A stretch of DNA of 22,215 nucleotides from Altererythrobacter sp. GTDB taxonomy: Bacteria > Pseudomonadota > Alphaproteobacteria > Sphingomonadales > Sphingomonadaceae. The stretch lies in assembly GCA_011524425.1 (NCBI GenBank), contig WTKI01000190.1, positions 1-22,215 on the forward strand, read 5' to 3'. Below, one piece after another: positions 8,305 to 16,337 of the stretch. The translations under genes were made by a program, and so were the position numbers. Position 1 is the stretch's first letter. Each line of letters starts with the position of its first letter. The notes below the pieces were generated by a model. The model was not told the origin of the DNA. It saw nothing but the letters and a program-made list of their open reading frames with translations, and did no database searches.

Positions 8305-8340
8305 CGGGGCGACATCTTGCGATGCCGCCCCGCTTTTTTG
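8305..8340. terminator. Bidirectional Rho-independent terminator
   Basis: Stem CGGGGCG (8305-8311) / CGCCCCG (8326-8332), extended by CATC (8313-8316) / GATG (8321-8324) around a single A-C mismatch, with loop TTGC. CTTTTTTG follows on the plus side, and CCCAAAAGAAA precedes it, giving a T-rich run on the minus side. It separates the convergent OCD-family gene and TonB receptor gene. Confidence 0.9.
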
Positions 8341-8353
8341 CCCTGATTCGGGA

Positions 8354-10753
8354 TCAGAAGTCGACAGACCCTGTGATGCCGAATGTGCGACGCTCTCCGA
8401 AGAACTCGCCATATGTGTTTCCGAAGGGTAGCAAAACAACGAAAGCGTTTGAAACGTAACGCTTGTCGAACAGGTTGCGTGCCCAAACGCGTACTTCGAA
8501 ATTATCGATGCTTACGCCTGCGCTTGCATTGGTCAGGAAACGCTCGGGGATAATGCCAAGGTTTGCTGAGTCAGCGAAGAAATCGCTCTGCCAGCTGGCA
8601 TCTGCCCGGATGAAATAGCCATTGCCATCACCGAATTCTCCATCCCACTGTGCACCAAAAGATGCTTGCGTAGGAGCCTGACGTTCCACTTCGTTACCAC
8701 CGATTGAACCATCGGTTGCGCAAACGATGTCGTCACAAGGTGCTGTAAGTCCGGGGACACCACGACTGAAGCGACTGTCAACGGTGTCGCTGCTATATTC
8801 TGCCTCAGTGTGCGAGAATGTAGCATCGAAGCTCAGATTGTCGGTTGCCTGATAGCGCGTAGCGAATTCGATACCGTAGACCTTTGCATCACCCAGGTTG
8901 AGCGTGATCGAAGGCACGTTCGGATTGGATGGGTCTAGCGGATCTTCGTCAGCTGCGTTGATCTGGATCTCGTTCCAATCTGTGTAGAAGACAGAAGCAT
9001 TGAAGGTCAGAGCTCCGTTAAGCAGATTGCTCTTTAGACCCAATTCATAAGTCCAGTTTTCTTCTGGCCCGAACACGATATCTGCCGGATCGCCAGCTCC
9101 TGGGTTGAAGCCGCCGGCCTTCGTGCCGCGAGCGACAGAGCCGAAAACCAGCACATCAGGATTGATGTCATATTCGACGCTGAAACGAGGTGTGAACTCC
9201 TTGAAAGTATCCGACAATCCATTGGTGTTGATTTCAGTCTCAGAGTAACGACCTTCAGCACCTATTGTCAGTGCGCCGTCTGCAGAAGTCCAGTAGAACT
9301 CACCGAAGATGGATTGGACTTCCGTCTCTGTGACTTCGTCTGTCAGCAGAATGTTGAACGGACCAGTCACGAAGTCGAAGTTCGGAACAGGTGTGCCGTT
9401 GAACGGCTCAAAGTTGTTCGGATCAGTGATCGGAGCAATGTTGATGCTCGAGAACTGATTGCGATCAAGACCTTCTGACAAGAAGCCGCCGACAGAGGCG
9501 CGGATAGTACCATTGTCGAAAGTCAACCGCGCTTCATGGGTGTCATAATTGATGTCACCGACAGGCGTCTGCTGGAAGTTGCAGAGTGGTGGGAATGTCG
9601 GTGGTCCAACTACCGTGCCGCAATTGACCGGATCGGGTTCGCCGCTGGTGCCGATGTTAACATCGCCATTGACGTTGCCAAATACATAGCTGAACTCGAT
9701 ATCATCGGTGAGTTCAGCGGTTATGCTGGCCCGGAAAATGCCGGTGTCAGCTTGCGTGGCGAAACTACGCGGATCAACAAATACAGTATCAGCCGGTGCT
9801 GGCAGTTCACCACATACAAGCGGGCTGAAAGCGAAGAAACGGGTTGCCCCACAATTGGTAATTGGGGTCAGCGTTGTACCTGCTTCTGGATCCAATATGC
9901 CGCCCGTGCTGTCGGAGAAGTAGCGTGATGCACGTGCTTCGTTTTCCACTTCAAAGCGGTTGTATGACGCTTCTACGATGATTCCTTCGCTGACTTTGAC
10001 AGCTGTAGAAATCGACCAAGCTGCGTTGTCCCAGCCGCCCACATTGTCTTCCGTGCTCGGGCCCGGGATGTCCAAGTCGGCAAATGGGTGCAGGTTTTCC
10101 CATGAGCCGTCGAAGCTCGAGAAGTTGTAAGAGCCGGCGAGAGCGAAGAAGTCTGTGACTGAAAAGTTCAGATGACCACCGATATCGCGGCGTTCGTCTG
10201 AACCGAATGTGCCTTCGACGCCGCCGGAAATGAAGCCGTCAAGCGATGCCTTCTTCGGCACGTAATTGATCGCGCCAGCAAATGCGTTGCGACCGTAGCG
10301 GGCACTTTGTGGACCTTTAACGATCTCTACCCGCTGAAGGTTGGCTGTGCCGACATCGACCGCCCACGAACGCGGGATGTAAACACCGTCAAAGAAAGTG
10401 GAGACGTTGCTTTCCAGCGCGGTTACGCGAGTTGTTGCCTGACCGCGGATGGTTGGTTGAGCGAAGCCGCCCGAGAAGTCTTCAAAGCTGAAGCCAGGCG
10501 TAAAACGCGCGACATCATCGAGTTCCTGAATGCCGCGACGCGCGATATCTTCTTCGCCAAACGCGGTGATCGCGAGCGGAACATCCTGAATATCTTCCGC
10601 ACGGCTACGCGCGGTAACAATGATGACATTGCCGTCATCGGTCTCATCAGCACCTGTGGTGCCATCATCTTGAGCAAATGCAGTGCTTGGAGCAACCGCT
10701 ACCAAGCTTGTCGCGATCGCCGCGACACTGCTCTTCGTAAGGAAAGGCCTCAT
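8354..10753 (-). CDS. TonB-dependent outer-membrane receptor
   Basis: A 799-residue receptor. Residues 1-27 are a signal peptide (basic start, hydrophobic core, STAFA cleavage before QDD). A TonB box NVIIVTARSR follows, then the plug domain (DVPLAITAF... to about 165, with IRGQATTRV and VEIVKGPQSARYGRNAFAGAINYV), and a long beta-barrel ending in phenylalanine (GSVDF), as needed for Bam assembly. It would import a scarce or bulky substrate across the outer membrane using TonB energy. Its divergent partner is an inner-membrane GPH carrier, so both probably move the same compound. The ATG at 10753 is chosen over the TTG at 10768 because GGAGGA lies seven bases before it and the signal peptide starts there. 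Confidence 0.94.
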   Translation of the reverse strand: MRPFLTKSSVAAIATSLVAVAPSTAFAQDDGTTGADETDDGNVIIVTARSRAEDIQDVPLAITAFGEEDIARRGIQELDDVARFTPGFSFEDFSGGFAQPTIRGQATTRVTALESNVSTFFDGVYIPRSWAVDVGTANLQRVEIVKGPQSARYGRNAFAGAINYVPKKASLDGFISGGVEGTFGSDERRDIGGHLNFSVTDFFALAGSYNFSSFDGSWENLHPFADLDIPGPSTEDNVGGWDNAAWSISTAVKVSEGIIVEASYNRFEVENEARASRYFSDSTGGILDPEAGTTLTPITNCGATRFFAFSPLVCGELPAPADTVFVDPRSFATQADTGIFRASITAELTDDIEFSYVFGNVNGDVNIGTSGEPDPVNCGTVVGPPTFPPLCNFQQTPVGDINYDTHEARLTFDNGTIRASVGGFLSEGLDRNQFSSINIAPITDPNNFEPFNGTPVPNFDFVTGPFNILLTDEVTETEVQSIFGEFYWTSADGALTIGAEGRYSETEINTNGLSDTFKEFTPRFSVEYDINPDVLVFGSVARGTKAGGFNPGAGDPADIVFGPEENWTYELGLKSNLLNGALTFNASVFYTDWNEIQINAADEDPLDPSNPNVPSITLNLGDAKVYGIEFATRYQATDNLSFDATFSHTEAEYSSDTVDSRFSRGVPGLTAPCDDIVCATDGSIGGNEVERQAPTQASFGAQWDGEFGDGNGYFIRADASWQSDFFADSANLGIIPERFLTNASAGVSIDNFEVRVWARNLFDKRYVSNAFVVLLPFGNTYGEFFGERRTFGITGSVDF

Positions 10754-10760
10754 TTTTAGT

Positions 10761-10766
10761 TCCTCC
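10761..10766 (-). promoter_or_regulatory. Shine-Dalgarno site that fixes the TonB receptor start
   Basis: GGAGGA on the minus strand, seven bases before the ATG at 10753. The alternative TTG start at 10768 would overlap this site, so it decides for the downstream ATG. Confidence 0.85.
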
Positions 10767-10820
10767 AACTTCTGTCAGAATCAGTTTTATCCCTGCCCGT
10801 CTCAGCGCCACCTCGACGAA

Positions 10821-10841
10821 ATTGTTCCCAGAATGAACAAT
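10821..10841. promoter_or_regulatory. Operator-like inverted repeat ATTGTTC-N7-GAACAAT
   Basis: A perfect 7-bp dyad with a 7-base spacer, 68 bases upstream of the receptor's start codon. Size and symmetry fit a dimeric repressor or activator site, for example of the LacI, TetR or GntR type; the protein is not encoded in the window. Confidence 0.45.
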
Positions 10842-10934
10842 CAGGACCATTTTGATCGTCAGGTGGAGAACGGCGGCTTGCGCCGTTCAGGCGGAGCGTC
10901 ACGCTTCTTATGCGCTTATGCTCCTTGGTCATGA

Positions 10935-10954
10935 TGTAGATCCTTGGACCTACA
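10935..10954. promoter_or_regulatory. Operator-like inverted repeat TGTAGATCC-N2-GGACCTACA
   Basis: Nine-base arms with one mismatch around a two-base centre, about 110 bases before the GPH carrier start. A compact near-perfect palindrome in a divergent control region suggests a regulator site for the carrier operon. Confidence 0.42.
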
Positions 10955-11065
10955 TGCATGTTCGCGCGTTATGGGCTTTGCTGCCATGTTTCTCGACCTC
11001 AATGGGAGATGTCTCCTTCGTTGCGAACGCATGGATTATTGAGGCGACAGAGAAGGTTACTAACT

Positions 11066-12460
11066 ATGGCTTCAAGTGCAGTAAGCGCTTCTGAGATAAC
11101 GCAAGAACCAGCGCCTTTACCTATAACCCTAAAACTGGGTTGGGGCGTAGGCGCATTCGGCGTAGCGCTGCTGATGAACGGCATTTCAGGCGTCATCCTG
11201 CTGTTTGCGGTGAGCTTGCTAAAGATCGACCCATGGTTGGCAGGCGCTGTCATTACTACCAGCAAGCTGTTCGACGTCGTAACTGACCCGGTCGTCGGTT
11301 TGTGGAGCGATCGGCACAAGTCAAACAAGGGACGGCGCAGACCCTTCCTGACCTGGGGCGCATTGCTGAGTGCGACAAGCTTTGCGGTGATCTTCACAAC
11401 GCCTGCATTTGACAATCAGTATGTCACAGCAGCTTATCTTTTCGCGGCTTTGTGCCTTTATGCGTTCGGCTATACGCTGTTCAACATTCCCTATATTTCC
11501 ATGCCGGCAGAGATGACGGACAGTTATCACGAGAGGTCATCGATACATGCTTATCGAATGGTGTTTGTCGCATTGGGATCGATGGCAGCAGGCTCAGGCA
11601 TAAAATTTGGCTTGGATTATCTAGGCAGCACTGAAGCGTCGAGTTGGGCCGTGGTCGGACTGGGATGCGCCGCTATTGTCTTTGTCACGATGATGATCGC
11701 CTATTTCTCGACTGCATCTGCGCGCTTTACAGATCCGGCGGAAGATACTGGTGAGAACAAGTTCGCGCAGTTGCGCATTGAATTTGGGGCCGTGACTTCA
11801 AACCGTCACTTTCTGCGGCTGATCGGAGTGAAGTTTGCGCAGCTCATGGGCGTTCAGACCATGGCAGCCGCGATGGCCTATTTCTTTCTGCAATTTCTCA
11901 AACAAGACTTTGCAGCGCTGGGATGGTTTTTCCTGATCGTTTCGCTTTCGACGATCGTATTCTCGCCGCTGCTGGTCCAGTTCTCGAAGCGCTACGGAAA
12001 GAAGGCCGCTTATTTCGTCGCAGCTGCCGTTAATATCGCTTACGCCTTAAGCTGGACATTCTCTAGCGCCGAGGATCCTTTGTGGATGATATTGGCCCGC
12101 GGACTGCTGGTAGGCGTGGCCTTTTCCGGCAACGTGATCATGGCAATGTCTATGCTGACTGATATCATTAATGAAGATGCCACACGGACCGGCGTTCGGC
12201 GCGAAGGCGCGTTTACCGCTTTATACAGTTTCGTCGAAAAGCTGACCGGTGCTGTAGGTCCTATGATTGTCGGTGTCGCGCTGAGCGTTGTCGGTTTTGA
12301 CAAGGATTTGCCATTTGACGTCCCGCAAGGTGGGAACGTGGACACCGCACTGTTGTTGGCTGTTTCATGGCTGCCTGCTATTTTCTACTTTATCGCGGCG
12401 TGGCTGCTTATCGGCTACAAACTGCGCGAAGAAGACGTAACGAACAAATCAATCGGGTAA
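11066..12460 (+). CDS. GPH-family (glycoside-pentoside-hexuronide:cation symporter type) MFS carrier
   Basis: A 464-residue membrane protein with about twelve hydrophobic segments. The GPH/MelB hallmark is clear: KLFDVVTDPVVGLWSDRHKS, followed by NKGRRRPF, at roughly 57-85. Family members bring in sugars or glycosides with a cation, but many in sphingomonads sit in catabolic clusters for other compounds. The ATG at 11066 (AAGG nine bases before) is preferred to the one at 10958, because the 36 extra residues are arginine-rich and unlike a carrier N-terminus. Divergent from the TonB receptor and followed after four bases by a methyltransferase, it likely forms the inner-membrane half of the same import route. 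Confidence 0.88.
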   Translation: MASSAVSASEITQEPAPLPITLKLGWGVGAFGVALLMNGISGVILLFAVSLLKIDPWLAGAVITTSKLFDVVTDPVVGLWSDRHKSNKGRRRPFLTWGALLSATSFAVIFTTPAFDNQYVTAAYLFAALCLYAFGYTLFNIPYISMPAEMTDSYHERSSIHAYRMVFVALGSMAAGSGIKFGLDYLGSTEASSWAVVGLGCAAIVFVTMMIAYFSTASARFTDPAEDTGENKFAQLRIEFGAVTSNRHFLRLIGVKFAQLMGVQTMAAAMAYFFLQFLKQDFAALGWFFLIVSLSTIVFSPLLVQFSKRYGKKAAYFVAAAVNIAYALSWTFSSAEDPLWMILARGLLVGVAFSGNVIMAMSMLTDIINEDATRTGVRREGAFTALYSFVEKLTGAVGPMIVGVALSVVGFDKDLPFDVPQGGNVDTALLLAVSWLPAIFYFIAAWLLIGYKLREEDVTNKSIG

Positions 12461-12464
12461 TTCA

Positions 12465-13505
12465 ATGACTTTACAATATCAGGATCCTCAATTGCGCCAG
12501 CGCGGCCGCGCATCAGTTGATTTTCTGGCGCAAATGGCGATGGCATCGGGCGGAATCCGGCAAAAAGTGGATACGGCGATTGCGCAAAGTGTTCCTGATC
12601 CATCGGATCTGCCCGATGATTTGGACGATCGCTTGGCGTTTATGGATGCGGCATTGGCGGAAGAGGATGCCTATGTGATCCAGCAGTTGATGGGCGACTG
12701 GCATGGCCGCATGCACGGCCGGATTGCAGCTGAGGCATTCGAAGAAGTAAAAGATGATTTGGCGGATGCTTTCGCTGAAGCAGAAAAAGGTCCTGCGACG
12801 CTCATCTTGGACTCAGAACTGCAACCTCCAGCCTATTGGGATGGGGTAAGCTTCCACCGCACCGGGCCTTGGGATAGTCATGAAGAGATGGGCTATGTTC
12901 ACGGCGAGATCGTTCACAAGAAAATGGTCGCGCGCTTCTTTCCTGGCGGGATATTCAAGCAACGCGCAGAAGTGGCAGCTCTGGCCCCGCGCGATGATTA
13001 CAAGCGTATTCTCGATATGGGATGTTCCTCAGGCCATTTCACATCAGCGCTGCAAATGACATATCCCGACGCTCAGATCGTTGGTGTGGAGCTGGCTGCT
13101 GAAATGCTCAAACATGCCTGGCGCACAGCCAACGCGAATGGCTGGAGCTGGGAACTGCATCAAAAGCTGGCTGAAGACACCGGGTTTGATGATGCAAGCT
13201 TCGACTTGGTCACAAGTTACATTATCCTTCACGAAATGCCGGAGTCTGCCATCCGCAAACTTTTTGCCGAAGCCTTCCGCTTGCTCGAATCTGGCGGTGA
13301 CATGCTGATGAGCGATGTCACACGGTTTGCCGATATGGACAAGCTAGCGGTTTGGAAAGCGGACCGAGGCGCAAAATTTGGCGGTGAGCCTCATTGGCGT
13401 GAAAGCGCTAGCTTGGACTTTGCCGAGATCGCTCGTGAGGCTGGCTTTGTGGATGTCAAAGCGGAAGGTATTTACCCGCATATCGTTCAAGGCCGTAAAC
13501 CATGA
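12465..13505 (+). CDS. Class I SAM-dependent methyltransferase with a long N-terminal extension
   Basis: A 346-residue protein. The C-terminal half is a Rossmann methyltransferase: motif I is ILDMGCSSG at 182-190, the acidic residue after strand 2 is E209 (IVGVEL), and a motif near 245-256 (SYIILHEMP) and the FRLLESGGDML block follow. The first 170 residues are acidic and mostly helical-looking, with a VHGEIVHKKMVARFF stretch near 145-159; they match no domain I recognise. It could methylate a phenolic, carboxyl or nitrogen group, or be involved in demethylation chemistry; the substrate is unknown. It follows the GPH carrier by four bases and overlaps the 95-residue protein by ATGA, so the three genes are co-expressed. 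Confidence 0.82.
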   Translation: MTLQYQDPQLRQRGRASVDFLAQMAMASGGIRQKVDTAIAQSVPDPSDLPDDLDDRLAFMDAALAEEDAYVIQQLMGDWHGRMHGRIAAEAFEEVKDDLADAFAEAEKGPATLILDSELQPPAYWDGVSFHRTGPWDSHEEMGYVHGEIVHKKMVARFFPGGIFKQRAEVAALAPRDDYKRILDMGCSSGHFTSALQMTYPDAQIVGVELAAEMLKHAWRTANANGWSWELHQKLAEDTGFDDASFDLVTSYIILHEMPESAIRKLFAEAFRLLESGGDMLMSDVTRFADMDKLAVWKADRGAKFGGEPHWRESASLDFAEIAREAGFVDVKAEGIYPHIVQGRKP

Positions 13506-13789
13506 GTGCAAGTGATCCGACCAGCTTTAACAATCCTGCATCCCAGATTTTCGGGCCTGAACAGATCGACAATGTCGCGCGGGCAGTGCTGACACTGACA
13601 CGCGAAGTGGTTGTGCTAAATGACCGCGTCATGGTGCTTGAAGAGATCCTCGGTCAAAAAGGTGTCGACGTGCGTGATGCAGTGGATTCCTACCAGCCGT
13701 CCGAGGAATTTCAGGAGCGTGCGAACGCAGCAATGCAGACGATTACACGACACGTGCTCGATGCTTTGCAAGGCGCAGATGGCGGTTAA
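13502..13789 (+). CDS. Small conserved-looking protein of unknown function
   Basis: A 95-residue soluble protein that I do not recognise. It is acidic, has no signal peptide or membrane segment, and looks almost wholly alpha-helical: helix about 18-50 with a heptad-like spacing of hydrophobics (VARAVLTLTREVVVLNDRV), then a second helix 68-92. This suggests a dimer or a helper that packs on a partner. Its ATG lies inside the end of the methyltransferase gene (ATGA overlap), which ensures coupled translation and suggests it works with that enzyme, perhaps as a small subunit (inference). The frame is supported by tight coupling and by its sensible stop just before the convergent gene. Confidence 0.72.
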   Translation: MSASDPTSFNNPASQIFGPEQIDNVARAVLTLTREVVVLNDRVMVLEEILGQKGVDVRDAVDSYQPSEEFQERANAAMQTITRHVLDALQGADGG

Positions 13790-13807
13790 CGCGATAGCAG
13801 ACCTAGC

Positions 13808-15253
13808 TTAGGTCGCGACAACCAGACCGGCGAGCATAGCAACAATCCCAATTCCCAACGCGCGTACACGAAAATCGGTGCGAAGCTTTCGCTTTTTCAT
13901 TTCGCCAAAGCTCATATCGGGATCCTGGCTGAGGAAGAATGCAGGCTTGTCAAACAGCGATGGTGCGACGTTGTTCAGCAGTTTGCGGACTATAAAGCCC
14001 AATGCCCATATCTTGAGTTTCCAAGGCCTGTGATTGTATTGTTCGGGAAAGAATTTCTCCACGACCCAAGCTAGGTCACGCGCTTCAGGCCACCGCTCTT
14101 TTGCGTAAGACCGCGCTGCATCACCGATATCGTCATGAGCCTCAAAATGCCGAGCGAGGACATCAAGATCCTCCAGCGCGGAGTTGACGCCTAAACCTAA
14201 GTCGGGCGGGAACGCATGCGCGGCATCGCCGATCAATACAAACTCGGTCGGAGAGTGTTCGGGACCAATGCTTGTATGAAGATTCTTTGCATATTGCGGT
14301 TGCGGAAACGCCCCTGCTTCCAGAGTAACAAAGTCTTTGGCTTCCTCTTCAGGTACAAGTTCGCGAATGTTAAGCTGTGGGAAGCTTTCTTCGAGGAATT
14401 CGTACAATTCTTCTGTATCGCGGATTTGCCAAAGGGTATGGTCAGTTTCACGGATGAGATTGACGCTTCGCGGATGACTTGGGTCAACAACCGGAAACGC
14501 AAAGAGAGTGCAGGCCTTGCCTTGATCTTTGTGAATGGAAGGGATGATATAGGACATCCCATTGTCGTGCAGCTTCACCTCGCCATTGGCCGTTTCAAAG
14601 CGAGCTGGCAGGTTCAACACCTTATAGCGCAGGCCGGCAGAAATTGAATCGCCTTCGATCATGTCGAAATAGCCATCAGGGACATCGGGCTGCGCAGAAA
14701 GGCTTGACCGGATTACAGAGTTCAAGCCGTCGCAAGCCAGAACTAGGTCAGGGCTGAACGCTTTGACCGCGCCAGACTGATCCGAGATAGTTATTTCAAC
14801 CTTCCCACAGCCATCGCGTTGGATAGTGTCGACTGAGTGTCCATACAGCACCTTCGTTCTTGCGCTGGTCTTTTGTTCGACACCTTCAAAAAGCATGCCC
14901 AGCAGTGCACGCCGCGTAGTCCAGTAAGCGACAGGCCGGTTTGGATCGATAATCGGGACTTTTTCGGTTTTTGCCTTTCCGTCAGGTGTAATGGTTGTTG
15001 CCACGAATTCTTGTGTGGCCACACCGTTGTCGGGCAGCCTGTCAAGCAATCCAATCCTGTCGAAAAGCCGCTGTCCGCGTTTGTCGACGAGATAATTAAA
15101 CGATTTGTTCTTTTCGAAATCGCTCGGAGAAGCTCGGCGTTCGGCCAAGACAACTTCATCCCAACCAAGCTGATCAAACAACAAAGCCGCTGCCAGCCCC
15201 GCAGGGCCTCCGCCGCTTATGAATACCGACCTGTTCTTCTTCATGCCGAACAT
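13808..15253 (-). CDS. FAD-dependent monooxygenase, kynurenine 3-monooxygenase-like, membrane-anchored
   Basis: A 481-residue group A flavoprotein. FAD binding: GGGPAG at 14-19, E38 closing the ADP fold, CDGLNSVIR at 174-182 (DG motif) and IGDAAHAFPPDLGLG at 341-355. The segment LRYKVLNLPA at 208-217 corresponds to the YKEL-IP stretch of kynurenine 3-monooxygenase, and the C-terminal FLSQDPDMSFGEM followed by a basic turn and a hydrophobic helix at about 465-480 fits the KMO membrane anchor. It would ortho-hydroxylate an aromatic amine or quinolone-like ring at the inner membrane face (inference). True KMO work is unlikely, since no kynureninase or 3-hydroxyanthranilate dioxygenase is nearby. 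Start M1 or M4 cannot be separated; neither has a good ribosome site. Divergent from the lipoprotein pair. Confidence 0.82.
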   Translation of the reverse strand: MFGMKKNRSVFISGGGPAGLAAALLFDQLGWDEVVLAERRASPSDFEKNKSFNYLVDKRGQRLFDRIGLLDRLPDNGVATQEFVATTITPDGKAKTEKVPIIDPNRPVAYWTTRRALLGMLFEGVEQKTSARTKVLYGHSVDTIQRDGCGKVEITISDQSGAVKAFSPDLVLACDGLNSVIRSSLSAQPDVPDGYFDMIEGDSISAGLRYKVLNLPARFETANGEVKLHDNGMSYIIPSIHKDQGKACTLFAFPVVDPSHPRSVNLIRETDHTLWQIRDTEELYEFLEESFPQLNIRELVPEEEAKDFVTLEAGAFPQPQYAKNLHTSIGPEHSPTEFVLIGDAAHAFPPDLGLGVNSALEDLDVLARHFEAHDDIGDAARSYAKERWPEARDLAWVVEKFFPEQYNHRPWKLKIWALGFIVRKLLNNVAPSLFDKPAFFLSQDPDMSFGEMKKRKLRTDFRVRALGIGIVAMLAGLVVAT

Positions 15254-15275
15254 TTGGACATGACCCGCCTATGGC

Positions 15276-15303
15276 GTCGAACAGGATCAAAGCATTGTTC
15301 GAC
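15276..15303. promoter_or_regulatory. Inverted repeat GTCGAACA-N12-TGTTCGAC
   Basis: Perfect 8-bp arms (15276-15283 and 15296-15303) with a 12-base spacer, 23 bases upstream of the KMO-like gene's start on the minus strand. The position fits an operator for that gene. Confidence 0.5.
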
Positions 15304-15336
15304 TGACGAGGAAACACAGCTTGCCAGTCCCACCCG

Positions 15337-15364
15337 ATAACGAATTGACCCAGTAGTTCGTTAT
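15337..15364. promoter_or_regulatory. Inverted repeat ATAACGAA-N12-TTCGTTAT over the lipoprotein gene start
   Basis: Perfect 8-bp arms (15337-15344 and 15357-15364) with a 12-base spacer. The right arm overlaps the first bases of the ATG at 15363. It may be an operator, or a hairpin in the mRNA that hides the start codon. It has the same arm and spacer size as the repeat at 15276-15303, 61 bases away, but a different arm sequence apart from CGAA. Confidence 0.5.
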
Positions 15365-16337
15365 GATTGCGTCTCGAGCCATCCTCGCCTTGGTTGCCTT
15401 AGGGCTGACAAGCTGCGCCGGCACATCAACTGACCATGCAAGCAATGCTTCGCAGGAGACAGTTAAACCGAGCAAAAGCTGCGCGGCGCGGCTGGCCGGA
15501 AATTCAGTCGAGATAACCTATGCAGCAGAGACAGATAGCGGACGAAAAGTTCCGCTCACGGTGTTTATGCCTGAGAGAGCAGGGGTTTACCCTGTCGCCG
15601 CATTCTCGCACGGCGCCTATGCGAGCCCCACCCGCTATCGCAAAATGCTCGCACCGCTAGCTGCTGCGGGATATATAATCATCGCTCCTATGCATGTGGA
15701 TTCAGAAGAATTCGGATCTCAAGAGACGCCATCACGCGCCGTTACCTGGACAACCCGAAATGAAGATTTCGCGCTGGCATTGACGCCGCCTGCCGTGTTA
15801 TTGGAGAGCCTGGCTGCGTCCGGCTACTCCGTTGACACTGGCAAAACGGCAGCGCTTGGCCACAGCTATGGCGCGCTGATTGCGCATTTGGCAGGCGGCG
15901 CGATAGCAAACGAACCGGACGGTTCTGTCATGTCACACCGCAATGACCAAGTTGATCTGGTGGTAGGGTGGTCGCCGCCGGGCCCGTTTCCCGGAATGAT
16001 GGAAGCAGAAGGATGGAGCACGCTTGCGAAACCCACCCTTACGATCACCGGAACAAATGACATTCTTCCCGGATTTATCGATGACTGGCGCGAGCATGCG
16101 GCCGCCTATGACTTTGGCCCTCTAGGCTATCGCGCTTTGTGGGTCGGGGACGGCATAGACCATTACTTTGGCGGTATGTTCGGGCGCGAGAAGCCAGCGG
16201 ATGAAAACAGCATCAAACTCTTCCAAAGAGCATTGGAAGTCAGTTTGAACTTTATGGATCGCAAGATCGGAAAAGATTCTGCCTGCACTTTGGAGCCATC
16301 GTTCGCAGGCGAGCAGTACCAAGAGGATGAAGCATGA
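15363..16337 (+). CDS. Predicted lipoprotein alpha/beta hydrolase (dienelactone-hydrolase/acetylhydrolase-like)
   Basis: A 324-residue protein with a lipoprotein signal: hydrophobic stretch then lipobox LTSC with the lipidated C18. The mature part is an alpha/beta hydrolase with nucleophile S168 in LGHSYG, acid D233 in GTNDILPG and base H267 in GIDHYFGG; FSHGAY near 81-86 forms the oxyanion region. It resembles PAF-acetylhydrolase/chlorophyllase-like or dienelactone-hydrolase-like esterases. With two cysteines left (C40 and C308) a periplasmic disulfide is possible. It would sit on the periplasmic side of an envelope membrane and split an ester or amide before uptake (inference). No good ribosome site is visible; the start lies within an inverted repeat. 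It overlaps the next gene by ATGA. Confidence 0.82.
   Translation: MIASRAILALVALGLTSCAGTSTDHASNASQETVKPSKSCAARLAGNSVEITYAAETDSGRKVPLTVFMPERAGVYPVAAFSHGAYASPTRYRKMLAPLAAAGYIIIAPMHVDSEEFGSQETPSRAVTWTTRNEDFALALTPPAVLLESLAASGYSVDTGKTAALGHSYGALIAHLAGGAIANEPDGSVMSHRNDQVDLVVGWSPPGPFPGMMEAEGWSTLAKPTLTITGTNDILPGFIDDWREHAAAYDFGPLGYRALWVGDGIDHYFGGMFGREKPADENSIKLFQRALEVSLNFMDRKIGKDSACTLEPSFAGEQYQEDEA

Larger units (their letters stand above)
10754..11065. other. 312-bp divergent control region between the TonB receptor and GPH carrier genes
   Basis: No gene is supported here; the frame upstream of 11066 is open but its predicted peptide is arginine-rich, unlike a transporter N-terminus, and lacks a ribosome site. 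The stretch holds the receptor's ribosome site, two operator-like inverted repeats (10821-10841 and 10935-10954), a perfect 7-bp hairpin AACGGCG/CGCCGTT (10869-10887) and a tandem 8-base near-repeat CTTATGCG/CTTATGCT (10907-10922). No convincing -35/-10 pair could be chosen by eye. Confidence 0.6.

Noticed and set aside
9536..9928. Plus-strand open frame of 130 codons inside the TonB receptor
   Set aside because: It is antisense to a well-supported beta-barrel coding region and shows no recognisable protein features.
10958..11065. 36-residue upstream extension of the GPH carrier
   Set aside because: It is arginine-rich, lacks a ribosome site, and is not like a carrier N-terminus.
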